In this document: one piece after another, positions 46,805 through 58,003 of the stretch
How positions within the stretch are numbered: position 1 is the stretch's first letter
How the letters are laid out: the number at the start of each line of letters is the position of its first letter
Assembly (NCBI GenBank): GCA_963573315.1
Contig: OY752140.1
Coordinates: forward strand, 2,666,001-2,730,000
DNA length: 64,000 bases
DNA from: Entomortierella parvispora
Lineage: Eukaryota > Mortierellomycota > Mortierellomycetes > Mortierellales > Mortierellaceae
Direction of reading: 5' to 3'
Notes under the pieces: model-generated
What the model saw: the letters and a program-made list of their open reading frames with translations, nothing else
Told to the model about the DNA's origin: nothing
The model's database searches: none
Translations under genes and position numbers: made by a program

Positions 46805-49343
46805 ATGTTGTCTTGCGAGAAACCTGAGGATATCGACTACGGCAATGTCGACAGTATCAATGCCATTGATCCAGTCGAGAACTGTGGAGACGAGTTGAAC
46901 AACTTCGTCTTATCAAACTTACTCAGGTAACAAAAAAGAACTCGTATATCAGCGCCGCTCCTATATTTTAGATCCACTCGCTCAAATATTAGCTCTTATC
47001 GTCAACAAACTCCCTAGCTTAAACGGACTATCTGAAGATAGTTTGGCTAGCTCGAACATCGGCCTCATGTACGAGAAAGGTGAAGACGTCCCGCAAAGCT
47101 ACACCGAAGCCATGAAGTGGTATTTGAAGGATGCTCGCCGAGGAAGCGCTTCTGCTCAGAATAGTCTTGGTGTCTTGTACCGCGATGGCAAGGTTGTTAC
47201 AACGAGTAACTCCAGTGCCAAATCCACTGCCAAAGAGTGGTTTATCATGGCTGCCTACCAAGGGCATGCCGCAGCCCAATGCAACCTGGGGATGCTATAT
47301 CGCCTAGAAGAAGTCTACTGCAAGGCTATGGAGTGGTTTACGCAAGCTGCCGAGCAACAATACCCTGAGGCCCAATTCAATGTTGGCTCGATGTATTACG
47401 AGGGCCGTGGTGTTCCACTAGACTTCCCTAAAGCAATGGCATGGTATTCGAAGGCTGCAAATCAAGGACACACCATGGCCCAGTTCTGCATTGGCTCCAT
47501 GTACGAGTATGGCGAGGGTGATCATGACGACCCCATTAGGGCTTCAGAATGGTATCTGGAGGCTGCCAATCAAAAACATGCCAGGGCCCAGTATAGTCTC
47601 GGATTTTTATATCAACAGGGCAAAGGTGTCCCTCAGAACCCCCAGACTGCTAGAAAATATTATCAAGCGGCTGCAGACCAAGGACTCGCCGAGGCCCAGT
47701 ATCACTTGGGAGTGCTGTTCCATACCGGCGAGATTGTTCTCCCAGACACCCTTAAAGCCATTAAATGGTTCATGAAAGCCGCCCAGCAAGGGCATGTCGA
47801 CTCTCAGTTAACTCTAGGAGTGATATACGAGAATGAAGAAGACGGTCATCAAGACTACCAGAAAGCCGCCGAGTGGTATTCCAAGGCGGCGAACTCGGGA
47901 TGTAACAGAGCGCAGTATAGTCTCGGTGTTCTATATTACTCTGGCAAAGGTGTTCCGCAAGATACTTCCAAGGCTGCAGACCTGTACGAAAAAGCAGCCA
48001 ACAAAGGAAACATTGATGCCCAGTACGCTGTAGGCGCAATGTTTGATGACGGCGGTAGCATTTCTCCGGATTACCAGAAAGCTGCCGAGTGGTACTCAAA
48101 GGCGTCCAATTCGGGGTGCAGCGTGGCCCAATATAGCCTGGGGCTCTTATATCAGCGTGGCAAAGGTGTTCCCGAGGACCACCAAACGGCCATGAAGTGG
48201 TTTCTGGAATCCGCCGACCAAGGACTTGCTGATGCTCAATACATCATAGGCACGATGTACGATAATGCCCAAGGAGTTGCCAGGGACTACCTAAAAGCCA
48301 TGGAATGGTACTCAAAGGCCGCTGATCAAGGACACACTGGCGCCCAGTGTGCCATTGGCGAAATTCACCGCAAAGGCAATGGTTTTCCTCAAGACAACCA
48401 GAAATCCATAGAGTGGTTTTTGAAGGCAGCCAAGCAAGGACACGCCGTTGCCCAGTGCACCGTAGGCTCGATGTTGTGTGCCAGCAAAGGCCGCTCCCAG
48501 GATCACCAGGAAGCCATGAAGTGGTATTTGATGGCTGCAGAACAAGGAAACGCCGAGGCTCAGTACAATATTGGTCGAATGTACCGTACAAGCAAAGGGG
48601 TCCCACAAGATCACCAAAAGGCCATGGAGTGGTATTTGAAAGCCGCCGATCAAAGAAACATCGATGCTCAGTGCGAAATTGGGTTGATGTACCGAACTGC
48701 CATAGGTTTTCCCAAGGATCCGTCAAAAGCACTGGAATGGTATTTGAAGGCTGCTGATCAAAAAAATATCGTTGCTCAGTACACCGTGGGTGAGATGTAC
48801 CGTACTGGTGAAGGCACTTCTGTGGATTACCAGAGAGCCGTGCAGTGGTATGTGAAGGCCGCTAACCAAGGACATCAATCGTCACAAGTCACCTTGGGTT
48901 CCATCTACCTTAACGGCACGGGCGTCAAGCAGGACTACCAGGAAGCCGCAGAGTGGTACTTAAAGGCCGCCCACCAAGGACAAGCTGAAGCTGAGTGCAA
49001 CCTAGGAGAGATGTACCATACTGGCAAGGGTGTTCCTCAAGACTATAAGGAAGCAATGAGGTGGTTTTTGAAGTCCAGCGGACAAAAATACGCTGATGCC
49101 GAGTACAAAATAGGCGAGCTGCACAAAGACGGCAAGGGCGTCCCCAAGAACCGCCAAATAGCTGCGGAGTGGTATTTGAAGGCCGCCAATCGAGGACATG
49201 CTATTGCTCAATATGAACTAGGTTCGCTACACCTTAAAAGTACGGGTGCGCTTAAAGATGTTCAGAAAGCCAAGGAGTGGCTGAAAAAAGCCGCTGATCA
49301 AGGAAACGCCCTTGCGCGGGACAAACTTCAATCTGTGCCCTAG
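46805..49343 (+). CDS. SEL1-repeat array protein C
   Basis: Exons 46805-46926 and 47018-49343 give 815 residues. Exon 1 encodes an acidic leader (MLSCEKPEDIDYGNVDSINA), unlike the basic one of array A. About 20-21 SEL1 repeats follow. The first repeats are strikingly close to array A (PQSYTEAMKWYLK, RGxASAQNSLGVLYRDGK, AYQGHAAAQCNLGMLYRLE), including the shortened third repeat. A 6-residue insertion (SSAKST) interrupts repeat 2. The frame is intact throughout. As for A and B, a protein-interaction scaffold is the likely role; no enzyme domain is present. Confidence 0.88.
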
Positions 49344-49437
49344 GACAGTGTGTAGAAGAATCGGCCTTTTGCTTTCTAGTTCATTGGTCAATGTTGTCCT
49401 CCTTGGCACAACTAGTGATTTTAGCAGAAATTAACTC

Positions 49438-49453
49438 GATTAATTCATTAATC
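49438..49453. repeat. Inverted repeat GATTAAT-TC-ATTAATC
   Basis: A perfect 7-base inverted repeat with a 2-base centre in the AT-rich island, followed by a direct repeat of AAAAATTATT (49459-49479). ATTAAT-type cores are homeodomain-like binding sites; a binding role is inference. Confidence 0.6.
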
Positions 49454-49783
49454 AGATTAAAAATTATTAAAAATTATTATCTTAGGAATTTTAACCCGTT
49501 AATCAATTAAACTTCATTCAGAGGCGTATCTTTTCACGTCTCTTCACTTTGACGCCATTACATCGTACATAATCACTGTCAGTTCCTTACTTTCACCATT
49601 CTCGTACCTTAAGTCAAGGCAATTACGTCAGGGTAATTGTCGTTCAATGATGGGATTAATGTGGACACAGAAAGGTCGTCTGTCCAAAATACACTGGTAC
49701 TTTTTTAGCACTCATGCGCGCGGCAGGAGGCAGACGGAAAGTGGGGTGTGGCAGAGTGGTCGTCGTACTTTGTCTCCGATTAT

Positions 49784-49786
<3 letters not shown>

Positions 49787-49814
<28 letters not shown>
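49787..49814 (+). repeat. Poly(T) run of 28
   Basis: Uninterrupted T28 in intergenic sequence; the longest homopolymer in this part of the window. Confidence 0.9.
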
Positions 49815-51315
49815 GGAGAATATTGACCTATGAATGAATTCAGAACAGGCACATGCCAGCCAAGGGCACTGGCTGAAGATTAAGATCCTGATGAAGGGAG
49901 CGATCTCTATGCGTGATTTTGCACACACCTTTGGGTACTTCTCTTAGGACGATACCGAGGAGGCATTTAAGGCCTTTCTGTCAAAAAGTATTTTCTTGCA
50001 AGCAAAACGAGCATCTTCACTGAGCAAAGTACGAAATTCGGAAGCGTAATGAAGGCGTGACATTCTGGGAGTTTCGGAGAGCCGCACTATCAACGATATC
50101 GTTGACAGAGTCTGCTGAGGGGCTTGTATCTGAAGGCAGCTGAATCTCGTCCTTTATCTGAGCTTCTTCGTACGCCATTTGCAATCACCGTCATCTTCGG
50201 AGCCCCGTAGTCCAGTCCGGGCTTTTATTTTACCGTTAGGAAAGAGTAAATCCTCCCTGGACTTGGCAAACGACCACTGTCCCGAGAGACGATTCTGAGA
50301 CCTTTTTTTACCTCTGCAACTGAGCGCCAGCATCGGAGGTGTCTCTTGCGGGAACTTGATGATCAGAAGTACCTTTCTCGAGACATTAGCCGTCCAAATT
50401 ACAACTTCAATTTTGTCCTCGGCGGCAAGAATTGGGGTGCTCAAATGACGGAGATTTATGAAGAAGTAAGGAAGAAGACAGACAGGCCTACCCTCTGAAG
50501 ACCTGAATGAGATAGCGTATGTATTCTTTGTTGGAAACATCACGCGGGGTTCCTATATGTTAATCGTGTCTACATATTCTAACGAATTTTAAATATCTTC
50601 GTATGTACTGTCAGGTGTACAGGTGCGCTTCATCGTCGAAACGCACACACATTTTTCGAAAGGAGAAATTTTGCAAATTCGTGGATATTTGCTTCAAGCG
50701 TTCTATTCAAATGAACAGCAAGAGGGAGACCTGAAACGAGCACACGCTGGTAACCTACTGTGTCGGTTGGAAAACTTCACAGACTCACAGGGGTCTTCCA
50801 TCCAATGTAGATCTGGTCCTCGATTGAATTGTCGGAAAAAGCTATCTTCCGATCGAGGAATTAAGATCACTCTGGGTTGATTCAATAACGGCATCTTATA
50901 AGCGCGCTCACCCAGAAGCTGTACGATGTGGTCAAACTGAATGCAGGAACGCTTGACAGGAGGCAAGCAAGAATCTTGGGCTAGTTACTTCCTTAACTGC
51001 TCCCTGGCGACCTTGTCCATCATTAAAGAAGTCGAGATTAAAAATGTGACGAACAGTGATGTATGACGGATGGAGATATTGCTCTTGGGTGTGGAGAGAA
51101 GGGCAAGGATAGATGGATGATCATTATCGCAGTCTGACCATTTGATTCAGAATTCAATTCCTCTCTCTATTTATTAGTTATTTGGTTGCTTATTGTGGAG
51201 AGAGAAGGAGAGGACAATGTATTGGTAGGGCGGTATGATCTACAATCGAGTCGACTCGCGACAGTTTACTGAGGTCCATTGCTGTTTCTGTGTATATATA
51301 TTTGCACATGCATCC

Positions 51316-54300
51316 TCACCAGCCCTCCCTTTGTCCGCCTCGGGGATCTGAATGAAAGCTGTTGTGGCCATTGCTGTTGGCGCCACTGGCGCTGGTGTTT
51401 CGGGTATGATGTCCAGATGTAGTGACGCCTCGGTCGCTTCCTGTACGGCTCATCCGCCGGCCTTCCAGAATGGAGCTGTCGTAGGGATAGCTGGTCACGC
51501 CTGGTGTGATCGCTGGTGGCAATGGGGGTAATAAAGGCGGAGCAGTTCCAAGACGAAGATTTGCGGCCAAGGAGGGCGAATGTCCAGGTACATCCTCCAT
51601 TGATCCGACACCCGATCCCGAGAACGAACGACGCAAGAGATGAAGATTCTCTACACTGTTCTGACCGTTTGTGTTGCTCCCACTGTTGGATCCACCTCGG
51701 CTGTGGCTGATGCTGTTAGATCGACTGCTACTGCTATTGTTGCTGTTGCTGTTGAATATGTTGCCACTCATGGGAGGGTTTCTTCCAAAGAGACGGTAAT
51801 GGGGCGAAGATGAGGTTGAGGATGCAGGACCTGCGTTTCCAGAAGAGGGGTGGTAAGGCGACCCATGGGGTCCCATTGCTGGTGATTGCGACTGCGACCG
51901 CAAGTTCATCATAGCCCCTGTGAGAGGTAACATCCCGCGCTCTGTAGGTGCACTGCTAGGCAGAAATGCGGCGGTGCCTCCTGCTCCTGGGTAAACAGCG
52001 TTCGTTTCAGGAGACATTGACTGATATTGAGTTGCGGGAGTGGATCCTGGACTAAGTTCGCTCATGATGAACAACATGTCGTCATCATCATTCAGGCTTG
52101 TATTATGTCCGCTCTTCTCGTCCTGGCTCGGACGACGCTCTATGGATCCAGAGTCATCCTGGTCTTCATCATCCTCCTCGTCCTCATCATCGCCTTCAAA
52201 CTGGTCTTTGCTTCGTCCGCCATGCTGATGGCCTCGCATTCGACTAGCAGAGTTTAGTTCATCCAGGGATTCGTTATCGTCTGCGACTCGGTTGCGGAGT
52301 CGAGGCAACGTAACGCTTGTTCCGCTCGATCCGCTTCCCAGGCGTAAAAGTCTACCGCTAGGGCGACTTGAGGTTGTACTAGAGGCGGCAGCAGGAGGGG
52401 GAATTGGCCTAGGATCCGCTCCAGAAGACAAATCACGGTCTGATGTCCCTCGACCAGTTTGCAGTGGTGCCGAGTAACGAGAATGCTGGTGATGGACATC
52501 CTCTGGGAAAGAACCAAAGGCAATTTCTGTAGAGCCTGTGATGCCGATTTTACCCATAGCCTCCTCCATCCCAAAGATATCCTTTCCCTGGTCCAGACTC
52601 CCATGACGGAAGGCAATGCTTCCCATGTTTGATCCTTTGCCATGACTTCCGTCTGCTCCTTGTAGCCACGAATATCGCTTTGTGGGGGTGCTTCCGGTCC
52701 TACTGTGTCCTGAAGCATGCACAGACGAGGACGATGGCCGGATCAGTCCAGAAGAGGTAAGCGGGTATAATGGCACTTCAGAATGGAGAGGCGAAGGTGT
52801 TCCAGGCTGATGTGATAATGACTGTGAATGTCGGCTAATGGCCGAGGGGATGGTGGTGGCAAATGCTGAGCTTGTTGGACTGGTTGTGCCAATATCGCTA
52901 AGGGTCGCCCTTCGACTCAAATGACCGGTGGCAATAGTCAGGTTCGAAGGTCCATGGGGTCGAGAATGTGCTGATGACTGCTGAGCTTGCTCTTTTGACA
53001 GGATTTGACTTGCAGACATGGAGTCCGACAGTTCCGCATTGACTTGCTTCAGCTGCTGGAACCTATCCAAAGTGGATTTGGCTTTCATGGCCGAGGCTGA
53101 GAGGCTAGCCTCACCAAACCCAAAGGATGGTTCGATGGAGGATCCAGTTGTCTTGCCAAACATTTTGAGCGGCTCGGGTGTATCCAGCATTCGAACAAAC
53201 GAGCTGACGTCGTCATCATCTGGCGTGAATTGAAATAGAGACTATCAAGAAATCAAAATGAAATACGTCAACATCAAGAATTGAATAGCAAGTTGACTCT
53301 GTCCTTGTTTGTAATCTTACAGATGATCCGATGATCGAACTCCGGTTGCGACCTCCGGGCAAGCTTTCACTGGAGGATCGCCTTCCATCATGACGATGAC
53401 TGAAAATAGAGGCGACACGTGGTGCTGACGTCGATGATGAAGCATTGCTCTTAACCGAGCTTGACAGTACTGCTGTGCTTCCTGATTGCAAGTTGAATGC
53501 ACCTGCGGAAGTCGGAGTAGCAGTGCCTGCCCTTTGCGTAGAGCTCAGTAGTCCTGAACCGAGCTGTGACGACTGAACACGATTCATTGAAGAAGTCGAT
53601 GGGGAGCGACCCATTTTGATAGAGGGAGGTCGGGATGAAAGAGATGAATTAACAGGCTCAAGGTATGATGGGGATGGTGAGGATGACAGGGAAGGTGTTT
53701 TGAATGGGGAAAAATTAGAAGACAGAGGGCGCTGGCTGCCGGACTGTAAGGAAAGGAACGGAGACAGTTAGGTTTCCTGGATGAATGGTAGTTTAGAGCA
53801 GAGTAACATTTCTGGAATGAACATACCGCAAGCTTTGGAGGGGGACTTTCCATGATAACATCGACAGCATTCCTGGAGGCTGTCGCACTACCGCCATGGG
53901 TAGAAAACGGTGGTGTGCTTCCTGGGTTCTGGGCATCGACAGAGGTGAAAAGTGCCCCTGGCGCTCCGCTTGTCTCTCTTCGGGACCCTCGGGCTCCAAG
54001 TGACGACACAGAGGACTGAGATGAGGAGTATTCTCCAGATCGCTGTTGAAAGGATTGAATACTGCTCCGCCTATGTCCAAGCGACTGTAGCGGTGTGAAC
54101 TGATCTTGATAGTTTCCAGAGTTGTACAAGTCGCTGCTAGACCTTCGCGGTAATGGTGATGGTGCAGCGGGTCGTCGTCCCTAGAGAACCATAGAAGAAA
54201 GAACCGCTTAGATATTTTTTTCTTTTTTTTTGCGCGGCTCAGGTCCATGTGAACAGAATAGCTGTAACCTACATCAAAGCTCGGTCGTCCCGAGGACATG

Positions 54301-56274
54301 ACAGATTCTTGGGAGTGGGTGACGATCGTAGGCGTAAAGTAGTTTTCGTCCATGTCGTTCAGTCTGTAGATCGATGCCTCTGACTCATCCACATGGAACT
54401 CGCAATTGCTGCGGTACGTTACTTTCAAAGAGAAGGCGCTGAGAGCAAAGAAAAAAGAGGCGCATGAATGTTAGATAACCACATCGAAAACGTATATCCA
54501 CATCGTGTCATTGGTTGATCAGGTAAAGGGTCTCTGTCGCGAAGAGATCTTACCCAAGGGGGGTTTCCACCTGTCCAAATCGGTATTCAGATAGACTAGG
54601 TCTTGTCTCTCCTTCGATGAGCGGAACCTCTATCATGTGTAGTGAACAAGTCAAGGAGCAACCGAGCAAAAGGTCAGCTGAGATTGCACAGTCTTCATAA
54701 CAGTTGGACAGAGTGGTTCGATCCATTGTGACACACAATTATGACAGTGGTCACTCCTCATTCCGTGCAGACTGTTTTTCCCGCTGCTTTTCGTGGGCAA
54801 ACAACAACAAATCGCTCACGGTCCTGATCGTCCCTTGATCCGTATCAAAGACAACACCCTTACCAATGCCGATGTCAGAATCCCGAAACATGCTCTCCTC
54901 TGGCGCCTGTCCGCGACTAACGCGGAAACCGATCTTGAGCGGAAGGTTTTGTCTGCGTAGGCGTTTGTAGAGTTGATACGCGGGCAATAGCCGCATGTAG
55001 GCATAGAGGGATCGGAAGAAGATGATTGACTTTTTGTAGACCACGGGAGGCTCTGGCGCAGGATCGGGAGGGGTATTACTGTTGTCGAGATTTGAAGTGA
55101 AGAAAGGAGCAATCAAGACAACAAGGTTAGAGGATGGGTGGTTGCTATTGTTTTTGGGTTTTTGTTTGGTTATCAATGACACGCGATGGCGAGGTAACAG
55201 ACGGATCAAATATCTCCAAGAGAAGAGAATGACAGCGATGATTTGACAGTAGTAAGTACCTTTGTGCAAGCGACCAAGACTCGAGGATAATGTTGCGTCG
55301 AGATCGGTTCAGACCCAGGGGCGTAGTCGCAGTCGAGGAGGGACCCATCTCGACCCTCTTTCTCCGATTGCTGTCGTCGACGAGCATGAGCATCTGATTA
55401 GGGGCCAGTTCGGAGGTATCCAGCAGCAGCTCGACCAGCATCACGGGGGGGGACTCTGTGATGGCCATGGCTCTCCAGAACTTTGCGTCCTCCTTGTAGA
55501 TGTCCAGTTCCTCGAGCTCGAGATTGAACTGCAGTAAGAGAGCAATGCAATGCGGTGCAAAGAAGGAGGTGGTGGCAAAACGCAAAGGCGAAGCAGAGGA
55601 TACGATGAGTAGGGGGCACAGCAACGCAAAAAAAAAAAAAAAAAAAAAAAAGGCAAGCGTGATCCTCGCTCGTGTCCCATTCGGGGTCCAGGCACCAGTC
55701 AGATCAGACCAGAGACCAGACAGAAAGTTTTCAGTCGTCAACTCATCCTTACCCATTTGCTCGTCTTCCTGACCAGGGGCGCACCACGTAGCGTGCCCCT
55801 TCTCGAGGACGGGCCGGAGGACGGATCCGGGTGTGTCACTCGAGCGAGCACCACAATCTGGATGACCTTGACATAAAAGTTCTAGTCGTCGTGACAATGC
55901 GGGAGATAAAAGATAAAAAAAAGAAGCGTTTAGGATCGACGCGAGCATGTAGTCAAGAGAGTTGAGGCTCTCAGTAGAATGCGAGGTGAACACGGGACAG
56001 CGGGAGGGCCAGGGTGGGAGTGCGCGAGCCATGTATGCGTCAAGACGACAGCCAGACCGTTTACCTGGAGAATATGATCGGCCTTTTGGTTCCTCGGCGG
56101 CGGTGGCGGTTGCTGCGGCTGGGAGGCCTGCGCCTGGTGAAGGGGCCGTAGTTGCAGCTGCTGCTGTTGCTGCTGTTGCTGCTGTGAATGTGAATGTGCT
56201 TGTGCAAATGCAGAGAAGAGTGCAGGCGAGTCGGGTCTGGATGATGAGGAGCTACTGGAGCGTCGACTTGACAT
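51316..56274 (-). CDS. ATG13: Autophagy-related protein 13
   Basis: Nine exons (minus strand): 56274-56065, 55881-55753, 55528-55260, 55078-54864, 54629-54554, 54438-54273, 54180-53827, 53743-53321 and 53241-51316. They join in frame to 1255 residues. Atg13 is the regulatory partner of the Atg1 kinase in autophagy initiation. The N-terminal HORMA domain is spread over exons 1-6: KADHILQNFYVKVIQIVV, FNLELEELD, VVYKKSIIFFRSLYAYMRLL, then YRFGQVETPLGAFSLKVTYR and NCEFHVDESEA. The remaining ~850 residues are Ser-rich and disordered, as in other fungi, where TORC1 phosphorylates this region. FTPDDDDVSSFVRMLD near the start of exon 9 is a conserved acidic block. About 60 extra N-terminal residues precede HORMA, including SSRRSSSSSSSR and a nine-Gln run. 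Exon 4's start (55078) is the least certain boundary. Confidence 0.92.
55628..55651 (+). repeat. Poly(A) run of 24 in ATG13 intron 2
   Basis: A24 on the + strand, hence T24 on the transcribed sense of the intron between exons 2 and 3 of ATG13 (55529-55752), about 100 bases before its acceptor. Confidence 0.85.
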
Positions 56275-58003
56275 TAGAGGAAGAGAGAGGGATCAGCAGA
56301 CTACAGGCTGATCGCGTGTCGAGGCAGTCTGACGGAAAGTTGGGGGAGTGATTAGTTGTGCAAGGGAATATGTGAATGTGTGGTGGGTCAAGTCAGGTCA
56401 AGGTCGAAGTCAAGGTCGAGGTCAAGGTAAAGTCAGCAAGGAGAAAGGGGAAGAGGAGGAAAGGGAATGCAACGGAGAGGAGGAAGAGGAGGAGGAGAAG
56501 GGTGATGACAGAGAAGGAGGAGGAGGAAGAGATGGTAGAGAGGAGAAGAAGAAGGGCAGGACAGGGAGGAACAAGAAGGAGACAAGGCAAGGAAGAGACC
56601 GAGGCAAAGGGAAATAAGGAAACAAGAACCAACCATGGGCCCGATGTGCGTCTGTGTATGACGAAAAGGAGCCCTGCTTTGGTGACATTGCTGTCACGTT
56701 ACCCGCTGTGTGAAGTGTGCTTTTCTCTCTTGTCCTGTGCATGCATTGCCCTGCATTGCATGCAAGCATGCATGGGGGAGGACACGCAACCTTCTTTCTT
56801 TCTTTGTTTGCAGTTGGTACCCTGATCACATCATCATCTTCATCATCATCATCATCCCACCCATCCCTCATAACGATAACCTTTTTTCAAAAAAAACACA
56901 CGGGCCACTGCGCTGATCAGCCCCTTCCTGGTCGTGTCCACTGGCCCCGTAGAACAACACCTTCCTTCACCCTTTTTTCCCTTTTTGCCCCTTCCCCTTG
57001 GATCAGATACTCGAGCAACAGGAGCAAAAAGGCAAGGAGACAGACACACAATCATCCTGTTTGTTTCCAAACTGGCCTGGCTGGGGTTTGAGCAACACAA
57101 AGAGATATTTTTATTTATTTTTTTCATCGCAACAACTCTTGATCAGGATCGGGTCGGATCTAAAATACCTGAAGGGAGGGGCAAGCAATTCAAGATTCGA
57201 ATTAGCAATCCACTCGAGATCAAAACATTATGGAGCAAGTCAAAGCAATGAGAATGTGAGTCCCTGGCACAACTACCAGCAGATCTGGGTCCCACTCCCT
57301 CCGAAGAAGGCGGGTCCCACTCCTGCTAGTTGTTTAAGGGAACCGGGTGTCCTAAAACCCCTTCTCTCTCGAGGAGAAAAGTTTACTCTTATCCGATTGA
57401 AAAGTACAAATGCCAGCAGAGAAAGCTTGGCCTTCGTGGGTGCGGATGTGTGAATGTGATGGAGGGGAAGGAAAAGGAGAAATAGCACGATCAAGGGAAT
57501 GAGGAAACCCAAGTCATTTCTTTCTGTTGGGGAGTGGAGAGGAGAGAAGGGGGGGATAGGACAGAACACGACTGGACAGGTATGGAGGGAGGACATGTCT
57601 AATTACCTTTTTTGACTAACAAACAACCAAGGGGAGAAGGAGGAGGCAAGGAAGGAAGGAAAGGAGGGGAAGAGGGAAGGGGAACAAGAGACAAAAAAAG
57701 CACACTCTCGATGTTATTTATACCAACAATGCCAAGCCACTCTTTTTTTTTTTTTTTTTTGTCTCCCCTCCTCTCTGTACTCTCGCACACCTCTGCTACC
57801 ACTCAACGGGCGGAAGAATGGGCCAGAAGGATGTAGATGGATGCCAAAGCAGCGCGCGACTCTTTTTTTTTTTTTTTTTTTTTTTTCTGATTGTCTTTAC
57901 TCTTTATCGCATCGTCCTCTCCTTTCTCTCCACCCTACGCTCGTTCCTCTTCACCCTCCTCACCTCCGCCCTTCCTATCCATCACCCATCAACACACAGC
58001 ACC
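56275..58003. other. Divergent ATG13-ZPR1 promoter region
   Basis: 1.7 kb between opposed starts. Apart from repeats it shows no gene. Near ZPR1 it holds T18 at 57743-57760 and T24 at 57863-57886, then a C/T-rich leader to the start codon. Confidence 0.5.
56390..56620 (+). repeat. GGTCAAGGTCGAGG minisatellite passing into a purine-rich tract
   Basis: 56391-56432 is a short array of (A/G)GTCAAGGTC(G/A)A units. It runs directly into ~190 bases of almost pure A/G (GAGGAAGAGGAGGAGGAGAAG-like). It lies in the ATG13 promoter or leader. Confidence 0.8.

Larger units (their letters stand above)
49344..51315. other. AT-rich spacer between SEL1 array C and ATG13
   Basis: Nearly 2 kb with no gene I can support. 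An AT-rich island occupies 49420-49515. Broken frames at 49850-50880 carry no recognised motif and may be old gene or element debris. ATG13 3' UTR sequence probably starts near 51300 and runs leftward. Confidence 0.4.

Noticed and set aside
50154..50543. 129-codon minus-strand ORF near ATG13
   Set aside because: No recognisable family, no splice-compatible neighbours; indistinguishable from chance in AT-balanced spacer.
54705..54730. tRNA T-arm-like GTGGTTCGATCC
   Set aside because: No matching acceptor, D or anticodon arms; it lies in ATG13 intron 4.
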